NCBI GenBank assembly: GCA_021030905.1
Contig: JAGFMI010000015.1
Coordinates: 744,001-808,000 of the forward strand
Direction: 5' to 3'
DNA length: 64,000 nucleotides
From: Pyrenula massariospora
Taxonomy: Eukaryota > Ascomycota > Eurotiomycetes > Pyrenulales > Pyrenulaceae
The notes under the pieces were generated by a model, which was given only the letters and a program-made list of their open reading frames with translations, was not told the origin of the DNA and did not search any database. Positions 21,581-32,400 of this stretch are shown here, piece after piece; the stretch's first letter is position 1; every line of letters begins with the position of its first letter. The position numbers were made by a program, and so were the translations under genes.

Positions 21581-23209
21581 TCATTTGTAGAAAGCAATTT
21601 TCACTCCATGCAAACTAGAAGGCCCAATTCGCATAACGGCTGTGTAGGGATTGGGATCGCGGGCCTCGATCCGGCGGTAAATCTTGGCGAGGCGAACTAG
21701 CATGTATGCACATTCCGTCTGCGACATCATCTGCGCTGGACAGCGGCGTGGCCCACCTCCGTACGGAAGAAATTGCCAGGTCCCTCGAAGATCCTTAAAT
21801 CGTTCCGGTCTATACACGTCCGCGTCCGGACCCCAATAGTCTTTGTCGCGATACATGACCGTCTTTGTCACGGAGACGATGTCGCCTTTGCACACCGCGA
21901 GAGGCGATTTGCCGTCTGGCCCCCCTCCCAGAGGTAGTGTGGTGTCATGAAGGCAAGCCCGGACCTGGGTGACATTATTGGGAATTAGACGGTGGGCTAT
22001 AATGAATAGTTAGCGGGCAAACGGTTTTTGCTGGCCTAGCCAAAGGCGGAAGGACGACTTGCTCTCGTTTATGACATAATTGAGGTAAATCATATTTCGC
22101 AGCAGCTCGAAAGTTAGGGGTTTGTCTCCAACAGAAGCGACTTCTTCACGGAGTTTCTGCCAGACCTCGGGATTGCGCGCTAGATACCAGATGCAGTTGC
22201 TGATTAACATGGATGTGGTATCGTTGTTGGGGACAATTATCAGACTAAGCTGTGATCTCAATAAGTCCTCATTTCTACAATTATTGGCCATGGACCATAG
22301 CAGGTCTGTGCGCTCAGGCTCGACGGTTCCACCTTTTTTAATGCATGTCTCGCGCTCTTCAATTTCCTTCAATGTGGATCGGATATATGGGTTGAGCATG
22401 GCATGGACCTCGTCCACGGCCTTGAACCAGTAATCCCATTCAATCCACCGAAGGACCCTATACATCTGTGCCCGCCGACGGGCACCATTGAGCACGGTCA
22501 TCATGAGCTGAATGATCTTAGTCTTGCTCTCGTCCCTCAATGAATCCATAGACTTTCCAAACATAAACTCAGAAGTAATATCAAGAAACTGCTTCTCAGT
22601 CAGCATTCATCTCAACTTGCCCCTGAACTCACTGACCCAGCGCTGAACCAAGGGCTGTATGTCAAACGTGACACCATCCCCAGGGATTAGGTTCAGAAAA
22701 CGGTCAGCAAATGGTTTTATGCGGTCAGTGCTGTGATACACATCGCGTTCAAAGAAGGGCTTGATGAGGAACCGACTGAAGGCCCAATCGTCGCCATCAG
22801 TTGTACTGACCCCCTTGTCAGCAAAAGGCATTAGTCCCGGGGGCCGACGGCGGATTGGCTCGATGCCGAAGTCCTTGAAATTGGTTGCGTAGACAGTCTT
22901 TAGGATCTCGGGTTCAATCGAGTAGATCCATCTCATGCCGAGATAGTTAATTGAGAAAGTCTTGGTAGACATTCTGGCATGGAGATCCCTTAGCCAATCA
23001 AGGTAACGGTTCGACTGCAGGGCCCTGAATTGACTTATTACAAGATCAAGTCCAAAAAAGGGGTCCCAGTGCGGGTACTGAACTTCAGGCAGGCACCCAT
23101 TGGTAGTGCGGATGACATCTTGCTTTCCACGACCAACAAGCTTCCCCAGTAGGAGGGCAATAACGCCTGTAGATAGAACGAGCACCGGTAGATTGCTTGA
23201 AACGGTCAT
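21581..23209 (-). CDS. Cytochrome P450 (b), CYP52-like
   Basis: Minus-strand exons 23209-22637, 22588-22063 and 21996-21581 give 504 residues. The N-terminal helix ([16 protein letters not shown]) is followed by [18 protein letters not shown], a signature seen in CYP52-like alkane and fatty-acid hydroxylases. The I-helix PNNDTTS, ExxR (formed across the second intron as ETHR), PERF and heme loop [12 protein letters not shown] are present; the usual Gly after the Cys-Pro is Ala. Intron 2 is GC-AG with donor GCAAGT, the only choice that restores ExxR and the frame. Like the fungal CYP52 relatives, it may hydroxylate the hydrophobic polyketide chain; the actual substrate is unknown. Confidence 0.9.
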
Positions 23210-23425
23210 TTCGATGATAGCCTGATGATATAGTATAGTCTCTCAAGTACAACTAATTTGATCTGTTTCGATATAAGTAAACCGTTAATACTGAAGGTAA
23301 TATCCGAAAAACTTGCACGCGTAGAATGGCTGTCGCTTTGTTCAAGTCCACGGCCTGATCCTCAGAATCTTCGACCGATATAACTGGCATGTGCTACATT
23401 GTGCATCCACCATTCTGAAGTCAAT

Positions 23426-23450
23426 CTCCGTATCGGAGAGAGAGGCTCCG
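23426..23450. promoter_or_regulatory. Candidate Zn2Cys6 binding array
   Basis: CTCCG (23426-23430), TAT, CGGAG (23434-23438), seven bases, CTCCG (23446-23450). This gives two overlapping dyads, one everted with a 3-bp gap and one inverted equal to CGG-N11-CCG, the forms commonly bound by Zn2Cys6 dimers. Lies upstream of P450 (b), whose start is 217 bp away. Binding is inferred. Confidence 0.4.
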
Positions 23451-23606
23451 TTGACGGTAAACTATACCAAATGACGCGATCCAGCGTGGTTGCGGCATTT
23501 TCTGAATCTGGAATTCCCCGGCAGGTTTTCCGATCATTGCCGAGGGGTTTCACGAAGCACCAAGCCTCGGCAGCTAGCGCATTTAAGAAGCATGAGAAGC
23601 TGCAGA

Positions 23607-23644
23607 GGCTCACCGCAGGGGCTCACCGCAGAGGCTCACCGCAG
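23607..23644. repeat. Three tandem copies of a 13-bp unit
   Basis: GGCTCACCGCAG occurs three times at 13-bp spacing (23607, 23620, 23633) with one varying base between copies. A short promoter-region tandem repeat; no function can be read from it. Confidence 0.8.
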
Positions 23645-24442
23645 ACCTTGGAGAAATACGAGGTACGCTGGCTGAATCTCTGATCGTAATTTTACCCGAA
23701 GCAGTGGCGTAATTTACCCAGCTGAGTATGAGACGGGGTAGTCACAAGAGTTATCAACAATAATGACTATTTACCTATGGAGAGCTAGCGCGGAAAACGG
23801 AGCCTTTGGGAGCCCTTGCGAAGCCTTGTCAGTCTCCATTACAATGCTTCCATGATCTACTTACTGTGGAATATAGTGCATTACCCTGTAATACCTTTCA
23901 TTATACCGGCCTGTTTCTTCGGGTGAGGTTGTGGGTCGTTGGAGCGGCTGCAGATGGCACGACAGAATCTTCTGCAACTTGACGGACAACCTTGTAGGTC
24001 CACAAAGACAATTACTGGTTACACTATGCAGGCAGTCATCTTTCAGGGATCAAAAGCAATTCATTGCAGCTGAAGATAAAAACAGGAAATTAAGATACCG
24101 TGGCCAGAATCTCAGTTCTCGCATCCTGAGAGACATAATCATGAAAGCACTTTGGAACTTGACTTATCCCGGAATATTTTGACATTTTCTCGCATGGAAA
24201 AAATTGGCTCTCAGCTGTCAACTGTAACGTCTCTTGTCTACGCAATAGAGGCGTTATACCAAAACTTAAGGCGTTCCCCATAAAGCCTTTTGCTGAGTTT
24301 TGACATGGTCTTTTCCTAAACCGATTTTTCATTGGCTCGTCTGCCCACGAAAGCTTAAGAACTCCTTGATTCTCAAAGTCCCACATCGGAAAAAGGTTTT
24401 CTTAAACTGCATAACCTCAAGGCAGGGTTCTCTATCCTGGTG

Positions 24443-26798
24443 ATGAATCCAGGCCCAGCACACAAGCGCAGGCGGCCTGCAGTAGCGTGAGTAATCTACA
24501 TCTCGAGCTATCTGGATATAGAACTTAATTTATGCAATCTCTAGATGCACACAATGCCGTCGGCGCAAGATCAAATGTGACCGTGGTTCTCCATGTGGGC
24601 CCTGCAGTAAGTCTGTCCCGAGCCTGCGGTGCGCGTACAACAACAGTGGGTTAGAACTCGAAGTTGACCGACGCGTACATCATGTGTCTCTGTCACAACC
24701 ACCGGAGCTCCAGCCAATATTAGGTTTCGATTCTTTCGAAGAGAATTTCGAGGATCTAGACTTTCTTTCTTATGATGTATTCCCGGCGTATAATGAGGCT
24801 GGTACTAGCTTTGTCGATATGGAATGTTTTGGCCCAGGTCACCCTCCTTCTAAGCCTGCATCTACAGGCTCTCCGAGCTCATGGATCAATGGTGAATCAT
24901 CTAAAGGAACAAGTACAAGTCCATACTCTACCAAAACCAGCAGCCAGACCAATTTCGCACAGCCGCAGCCAAGCCCGCCAACCGCAAGTTCCAGCTCAGG
25001 GGTGGACCTGCGGTCGGATCTTCAAGTATATCTTGAGTCTAACGAGAATCACCATAAAATTAATTGGCTAAATTCATTTTCACGGTGCAAAAGACTACAG
25101 CCCCTCATCCGTGGTATTTCTAGCCACTCGCTCGAGGATGGTGAGCCGCTACAGCGCAAGCATGATGCACTGCGGCCTCTCATGGAGAGATTTGCGAGAT
25201 TGAATCGAAGTAACCAGCAGGAGCGCACTTGCAAAGCCTTAACACTGAGCTGGGCAGTAAGTTCTGAAGTGGCTCCATGCCCTGCTCGAATGCTTTTGCC
25301 ATCACGCTCCATCTGCGATATGCTCCTGCATGCATACATCAAAACGTTTCAATCAGTTCTTTCCATACTACACGTACCATCTTTCTTAGAAAGCTATGAG
25401 CATTTCTGGGAATCGATAGATCCGGATGAGGCATTCACATATAAGCTATTGATTATCCTTGCGCTAGGATCTTGTGTATGCTCTGGTACTCTTTCTCCTA
25501 ACGACCTCGGGCAAGTGCAGTTGTCGTCACTACGACAGCAGGCGGGTGACTGGATTGTTCGAGCTAGACAATGGCTTGGGAGTAAAGTGAGAGCGGGATC
25601 ACCTTCAGACTTGGACTATGCCCAGCTTGCGTGTCTTCTTGCTCTGGCGCGGCACACTGTGCGTCATAGTGGAGTAATAGCCAGCATTTCATGGCGTCCA
25701 GAGGATGATCTGACGCGGATCGGAATCCAGATGAGTCTTCATCGGGAGCCACGCATTCGTTTTCGGACCGTGTCATTCATGGAAGCAGAGATTCGTCGAC
25801 GGTTGTGGGCAATTATGCTTGAGCTCTCACTGCAGCTGTGTCTTGATGAAGGACTACCACCTCCTTTGGCCCCCGAGAGCTATGACTGCGAGGCACCTTC
25901 AAACGCTACGGACGAAAACCTTGAAATAGCCATAGATTCACCCGACTGTGAATCATCAAGTATTCTCAGAATCCTGGCACAAACACAGTGCCTTCGTCTC
26001 AAAATCCTACATCTTGTCAACTCACCTGGTGCTTCAAAGGCTTATGAAGATAGCTATCGACTTGCTAATGAACTGGACACTGCATGCCGCGTGAATCTAG
26101 ATGCACTTCGGAGTATGACAAAATTCCAGCCAACAAACTTCCAAGTCAAGCTCCTAGAGATGTTCACGCGGCCATTTGTCCTAGCTCTCCACGAGCCCTT
26201 CGCAGACCAGGCTTCGAACATGCCGGCATATTATTTCTCACGCAGAAAGCGTATGGAAGTATCAACAACGCTGTTAACACATCCATCGACTCTAGGATTT
26301 ACGGTCAGCAATATCTCCATACCTAGCGTCACATTATCGGAGACAAGGAGCCCGATAGCTACTACTTCGGCCATGTCAGCCACGGCCCTTAAGCGGGACT
26401 CTGTTACAGCACTCTGCATCCAAGCAGATGGTCACTTTGCCCTCGTCCAGCGGCAGGCAACGGCGGCACTATGCATAGATCTCATCAGTGAGCTCGAAGA
26501 GAATGCATTTCCCATTTTAGACGGCGCATCGTTGAAGCAGGTTCGTAATGTGCTACGTGCAGCTGTGGGCACTTTTGAGCGACGGTTTAAAGTAGCGGCC
26601 GACCCTGATGCAGCCCGCGAGTTTCTGCTGTTTGCGTGTTCCAACGCGTACATTGACGCAATGCAGCGTGGGTGCCAGTCGGAAGAGATTGACAAAGCGA
26701 TTGCAGAGTCGGCTCGGGTGGCTTTCAATCTCTGTTGCGATGTCATGGAACGGAAGCGGTTTTCAAGAGAGACTACCGCGGAAGTTACGAGCCTGTGA
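24443..26798 (+). CDS. Zn2Cys6 transcription factor 1 of the cluster
   Basis: Two exons, 24443-24486 and 24545-26798, 765 residues. The short first exon encodes MNPGPAHKRRRPAV; after a GTGAGT intron the binuclear cluster follows at once (CTQCRRRKIKCDRGSPCGPC, then a further Cys eight residues on: CX2CX6CX5CX2CX8C). An acidic Phe/Asp/Glu stretch (around FEENFEDLDFLSYD) may be an activation region. The middle holds a fungal-specific transcription factor domain (SILHVPSFLESYEHFW, then LHREPRIRFRTVSFMEAEIRRRLW). No leucine zipper is obvious. It shares its upstream region with P450 (b). Intron position and domain order match those of the second regulator, so the two are paralogous in type. A pathway-specific activator role is the natural inference. 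Confidence 0.9.
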
Positions 26799-27694
26799 AA
26801 AGGGAACAATGCGGAAGACACATAGATGTAGGCGTGAATGCTCAGTAATAGACAGACAGACGACAGCAAAGTTGTCTCCAGCAGCAAAAGCCTAGAATTC
26901 GGATTTGAAAAATGGATGATAATGATCATTGGGAATGGTAGATAGACCATTTTTGTATCTATGCTGTCTGAGATCTAGCCAATTTATTAAGAGCACTCTG
27001 TACGTGTCTATCAATCGTCTGGCACCAATTTCTTAAGGTTAAGGGATAATTCAGAACAGGTCGAGTCAAGTAGCCGTCAATGGTTGAACGACAGCTCACG
27101 GACCCATTCAAAGCTCTAAGATTAATAAATCGTATGAGTCGTATAATACACCATTACATATTATGTTGCAATTATCATAACACCATTTTGCCAAATAAAC
27201 GGCTTTTTGCACAAAGCTTGGGCACTTGTGACGGAGCTGGCAATCTGTCTTGACCTGAATTAACAGTCACATCTAATTTAATAATCTTGTCTTGATGCAG
27301 ATCTCTTTTAGTAGATGGACCATTAGAGCAAAAAATCCGGTTTACTCCAAAAACCTTAACCATGGACTAAGTTCAAGAAATATCCATGAGCTTCATCAAT
27401 TGCACCATGGGTCTGGTTTGTCTATTAAGGAAGTTTGTGTCCCAGATCTCCACGTGGCGTACAATATTGATACAAAGCATTAACCGATAGGTGTGATTTT
27501 TAAACAGAGTGTCTACTAGCCAGATGCTCTTAGTCGATAGCTCATAGTAAATAGGCTTTCTGGATAGTCATCAAGAATGAATAGCATTCGGGCGGTATTA
27601 TGCTCCTTTCTTGGAGTCCTTTAGAGAGTCTTTAAAGTTTTCACTAACGTCTATATCTTCGAACTCGTTATATTTGAGTACTTTTCTCTGCATA
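26799..27694. other. Intergenic between convergent regulator 1 and enoyl reductase
   Basis: About 900 bp, AT-rich, receiving two 3' ends. No supported gene or repeat. Confidence 0.5.
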
Positions 27695-28834
27695 TCACGC
27701 ACAGAATTCTTGGGCAATAGGATAAACTAGCTTTCTCCCCTTAATCTGCCCTTTACGAACCTCCTCCATTCCCTCCGTCACTGCCGCCAACCCTCCACTC
27801 CGCTCCTCCTTCGGATGTGCCAAGATAAAACCATCATCTAGGAATCGCTGGGCAAGTACATACCAAGCTTCGGCGCAATCACGATCATCCAGCCGTTCGT
27901 CCAAATTGTATGGATACTCCCAGGCGATAGGTTGTCCAAATTGCGTGTACGCGCACAGCCAATCAGGTATCACACTACGGCGATCGTGTTTGCGGAGTGG
28001 AAAGGGATCTAGTGCGACGTATCTTCCACCCTGTGATCCTAGCGCTCCATAACAGATGACCATGGAAGTAGAATCGGTGACACAATCCAACGCCAGCGCA
28101 AGCGAGTTGGCTGTATATTCACGAATCTCGGCGCCGCAAGTCGGTGAGTTGTAGTCGAATGCCGCTGCTGCGCCGAGCTCTTTGGCACGTGAACCTGCAG
28201 TAGGCGAGCATGTAGTGATTGGAGTGAAGCCAATTAGCTTCAGGATTTGGATTGCCATGGCACCGGTTGATGTGCCACCACCGTACACCAGCACGAAGCG
28301 CGAGGATTCAGGGGCGGAGCAACTTGACTTTGAGCTCGAATTTGCTGGCATTGGCAACTGTAGGTAGTGGAATAGTGATAGCCCAACCGTGGCCAAACCG
28401 AGTGGTAGCGTCGCGGCCGTTGCAAGATCCACATCCACAGGTACATGCCAGACTAAGCGAGCAGGAACAGCGACATACTCTGCAAAGGCACCGTTGTCGT
28501 GACGAAGCGGATTGTTTCCGAAGACAAAGCCTAGGACGCGGTCGCCTATCTTGACAGGCTTCATCTTGTTGATAGATCGAAAATTATCAGCTTCTACGTC
28601 GGCTCCCAATGCTACAACAACGCCTGAGAAATCGGTTCCACAGGTCGCCCCCAGGGACGGTGACATCTCCGCGGATTTGCCATCGACTGGGTTTATTGAG
28701 ACATAGGCAACGCGCACCAAAACCTCTGAGGACTCGAGCGTCGTCAGTGACGCATCAGTACATAGAGCGACGGCGTTAGAGCCGGCGATCTTGAGAGCTG
28801 TATGTGTGGGTGGGAGGGCAGTGGAGACTGTCAT
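27695..28834 (-). CDS. Trans-acting enoyl reductase for the PKS-NRPS
   Basis: A single-exon 379-residue protein of the medium-chain dehydrogenase/zinc-binding superfamily without zinc ligands. It reads SINPVDGKSAEMSPSLGATCG, then GDRVLGFVFGNNP, GAFAEYVAVPA, and the NADPH-binding LVYGGGTSTGAMAIQ. This is the pattern of stand-alone fungal ERs such as LovC, ApdC and TenC, which dock onto highly reducing PKSs that lack a working ER and reduce chosen enoyl intermediates with NADPH. It starts 654 bp from the PKS-NRPS start, divergently, so the two are probably co-regulated. The ER reaction decides where the chain is saturated and so is part of product programming. Confidence 0.95.
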   Translation of the reverse strand: MTVSTALPPTHTALKIAGSNAVALCTDASLTTLESSEVLVRVAYVSINPVDGKSAEMSPSLGATCGTDFSGVVVALGADVEADNFRSINKMKPVKIGDRVLGFVFGNNPLRHDNGAFAEYVAVPARLVWHVPVDVDLATAATLPLGLATVGLSLFHYLQLPMPANSSSKSSCSAPESSRFVLVYGGGTSTGAMAIQILKLIGFTPITTCSPTAGSRAKELGAAAAFDYNSPTCGAEIREYTANSLALALDCVTDSTSMVICYGALGSQGGRYVALDPFPLRKHDRRSVIPDWLCAYTQFGQPIAWEYPYNLDERLDDRDCAEAWYVLAQRFLDDGFILAHPKEERSGGLAAVTEGMEEVRKGQIKGRKLVYPIAQEFCA

Positions 28835-29488
28835 CGTAAAATATACACTTCGATGAGCTGTCTAAGGCGAACATTAGTAGGGCCATTCTTTAAACATTGG
28901 GCAGATTGGCCACTACATTTTATGAAGGTCGACACGAATGGTGAGACTTCCGAGGGTTTTCGCTTTGGCCCCCAACCCAAGCTCAACATTCTCGGCCTCT
29001 CACGGAAAATGCTGAATGGCGCGATTCTGAATCTTCTCCTTGAATCACCAAGACGCCGCAAGACCCTCTAAAACCCTCGGAATATTCGATCTTACGTCAG
29101 TGTGTCTCCGAGTTCACGTACCCTGGGAAAACATTCCGTCGGCTGACTGAAGATAATATGTAGAATTCGCCGCGAATTGGTGGTGGCTTGCTCCAGAACG
29201 GACAACGGAATATTAATCTGAAAGCAGACAACGAGCTTTGACACATCCGTCGAGCTGAACGATGAGGCAATTCGACATGGCGCGTGCAAACGAACAGACA
29301 CGAGCATGTTCTCACGTGCTACAGTGTCCAGAACCTCGACACTCGGCGTTGCGAGGTCTGCACTTCACGTGGTTGTTAGACCAAAGTAGTGCTTGTATAG
29401 AAACGTCAATCATCAGTAATTCGCTGGTGGTGTCAAAGTGAGTTATAATTTTGCTACTAATCTAGGACAAAATCATTGTTTCCGCACT
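28835..29488. promoter_or_regulatory. Divergent promoter, enoyl reductase / PKS-NRPS
   Basis: 654 bp. Visible elements: a 13-bp perfect inverted repeat (TTCCGAGGGTTTT at 28948-28960 and its complement at 29070-29082); TTACGTCA, a bZIP/CRE-type site, at 29092-29099; CTCCG at 29106-29110; TTCCGTCGG at 29134-29142; two CACGTG E-boxes at 29313-29318 and 29366-29371. Which of them work is not known. Confidence 0.5.
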
Positions 29489-32400
29489 ATGTCTCAGCAA
29501 AAGCAGTATCCTCAGGAGCCTATAGCCATTGTTAGTTCGGCATGCAGGTTCCCAGGCGGATCTAGCTCGCCGTCTAAGTTATGGGATTTGCTTCGTGAGC
29601 CTCGTGATGTCTTAAAAGAATTCGATCCAGACCGGCTCAACTTAGAACGATTCTATAATCCGGATGGTGAGGCACATGGATCCACAAACGTCACCAACAA
29701 AACATACCTCCTCGAAGAGGACAGCCGACTCTTCGATGCCTCCTTCTTCGGCATCAGCCCCGTCGAGGCGGCTGGTATGGATCCTCAGCAGCGTATTCTG
29801 CTGGAGACAGTCTACGAAGCCTTCGAGATTGCGGGCTTGACCCTTGAGCAACTCAAGGGCTCCTCAACATCGGTCCATGTTGGTGTTATGACATATGACT
29901 GGAACAACATCCAACTTCGAGACCCGGAAACAGTTTCAAAGTATGTTGCGACGGGAACTGCCAACAGCATCATCTCGAACCGCATTTCGTACGTTTTCGA
30001 TCTCAAAGGCCCTTCCGAAACCATCGATACGGCCTGTTCCAGCTCGCTGGTTGCCCTGCACCATGCGGTTCGAGGTCTACTAAGTGGTGACTGCGAGACA
30101 GCTATCGTTGGTGGCGTTAATCTCATCTTTGACTCCATCCTCTACATCACTGAGTCTAAACTTCACATGCTATCGCCTGATGCGAGGTCTCGCATGTGGG
30201 ATAAGTCTGCAAATGGCTACGCCCGAGGCGAGGGCGTAGCCGCTCTGGTCCTCAAGTCCCTAAGCAAGGCGTTAAGAGACGGTGATCACATCGAGGGCCT
30301 AGTTCGGAGCACGGGTATCAACTCGGATGGTGCCAGCCAGGGTATTACGATGCCTTTTGCCCCTGCACAGGCGGCGCTCATTCGCGAGACGTATCACCGT
30401 GCTGGTCTCGACCCAATCAAAGACCGGCCACAATATTTTGAGTGCCAGTATGTGTTCCAAAATAATCTTCAAGATCCGCCTTTCCCAAAAGAAAAAAACT
30501 GACTCTCGTTTCCTCTCAGCGGCACCGGCACCCCTGCAGGTGATCCCGTGGAGGCTCGCGCTATCAGCGAGTCTTTCGTTAAGGGTAGCTACGATATATC
30601 AGCAAAGAATCCAATGTACGTAGGATCGATCAAGACTGTTCTTGGACATCTAGAGGGCTGCGCCGGCCTCGCTGGTGTTATGAAGGTACTCCTCGCCATT
30701 AAACATCGCACCATTCCCCCAAATCTGTTATTTAACGAATTAAACCCGGCTATTGCTCGCTACTACGGGCCACTTCAAATTGCCACCACAGCACTTCCAT
30801 GGCCTCACTTACCCGCTGGCACCCCTGCCCGTGCTAGTGTCAACAGCTTCGGATTCGGAGGCACGAATGCTCATGCCATCATTGAGAGCTATGACAGTGA
30901 CAATGTTCAGGATACAGAACAAGCTAAGGGTGAGATCGAAAACACCAGTGGCGTAGTTGGACCTTTGGTTTTCTCGGCCGGATCTGGGGCATCATTATTG
31001 AAGACTGTCCGGGGCTACGTGGAACATCTGAATCAGCATCCAAAACTTGACCTCACGGACTTAAGCTGGCTACTTCTTACTAAACGATCTACGCATCGAA
31101 ATCGGGCATACTTCTCTGGCGAATCGCGGGATGTTTTATTAAAGAGCATGCAGAACTTCGTCAAAACCCATGATAAAGCTTCAGCTGCCGAGATTGGGTA
31201 CCAGCCTCAACTTGTCAACCCAAAGGAGATTCCTGGTATTCTTGGCGTCTTCACAGGTCAGGGCGCACAGTGGCCGAGGATGGGGCGACTATTGATACTC
31301 AAATCATCACTCTTCCGCAAGACAATAGAGGAATGCGAGATGGTCTTGGGAGCTCTGCCATCAACTGATGCTCCGCAATGGTCGCTGCTTCATGAGCTGA
31401 TGGCGGACGCCTCTCAGTCGAGGATATCGGAGGCAGCAATCTCACAGCCGGTGTGTACTGCTGTGCAGCTTGCTTTAATTGATCTGCTTACTACCGCTGG
31501 CATTAAATTTGATGCCGTTGCGGGACACTCTTCAGGGGAGATTGCAGCTACGTATGCGAGCGGCATTCTCACCCTAAAGGGAGCGATACAGATTGCATAT
31601 TACCGAGGCCTCTACGCTAAACTTGCCGCTGGTCCTCGTGGTCAAGGTGGAGGTATGCTAGCAGTCGGATTGTCGCTGAAAGATGCTACAAAGTTTTGTT
31701 GTCGCCCAGAGTTTGAAGGCCGTATTCAAGTAGCAGCCAGCAATGCTCCACAGAGTGCAACTCTTTCAGGAGATATCGACGCGATTCAAGAGGCGAAACA
31801 GCAGCTCGACAAGGACCACATTTTTGCACGCCAGCTCAAGGTGGATACGGCGTACCACTCGCACCACATGAAACCGTGTGCCGATCCATACCTTAAATCG
31901 TTGCTTGCTTGCAACATTGAAGTGCGAAAGCCACCGTCTGGTAGTTGCGTTTGGAACTCGAGTGTGCGCGGTGACACTTATCTTCTCAAGGGTGATTTGA
32001 GTTCCCTTAAAGGTCCATACTGGGTAGCAAACATGGTCCAAACTGTGCTCTTCTCTCGAGCCGTCGAGTCATCGATCTGGCACGGTGGTCCGTTTGATCT
32101 AGCCATTGAAGTTGGACCTCATCCCGCGCTCAAAGGTCCAACAGAACAGACCCTAAAAGCCGCTTACGGCTCATTTCCACCCTATGTGGGTACGCTGAAA
32201 CGGAATGAAAATGATGCCGAGGCTTTCACTGTAGCTGTTGGCGCCACCTGGGCACAGTTGGGCCCGTCTTCTGTCAGCATCGCGGGATATGAGAAGATAT
32301 TTCGTAAGTCGCAGCCTCCAGCTCGAAAAGTTATCAAAGACCTTCCTCAGTACTCCTGGGATCACGACAAGGTCTACTGGCGCGAGTCTCGCATCTCACG

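Larger units (their letters stand above)
23210..24442. promoter_or_regulatory. Divergent promoter, P450 (b) / regulator 1
   Basis: 1.2 kb between two divergent cluster genes. It contains the CTCCG/CGGAG array and the 13-bp triplicate listed separately. No supported coding sequence: short open frames at 23399-23683 and 23931-24182 have no family features. Confidence 0.5.
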
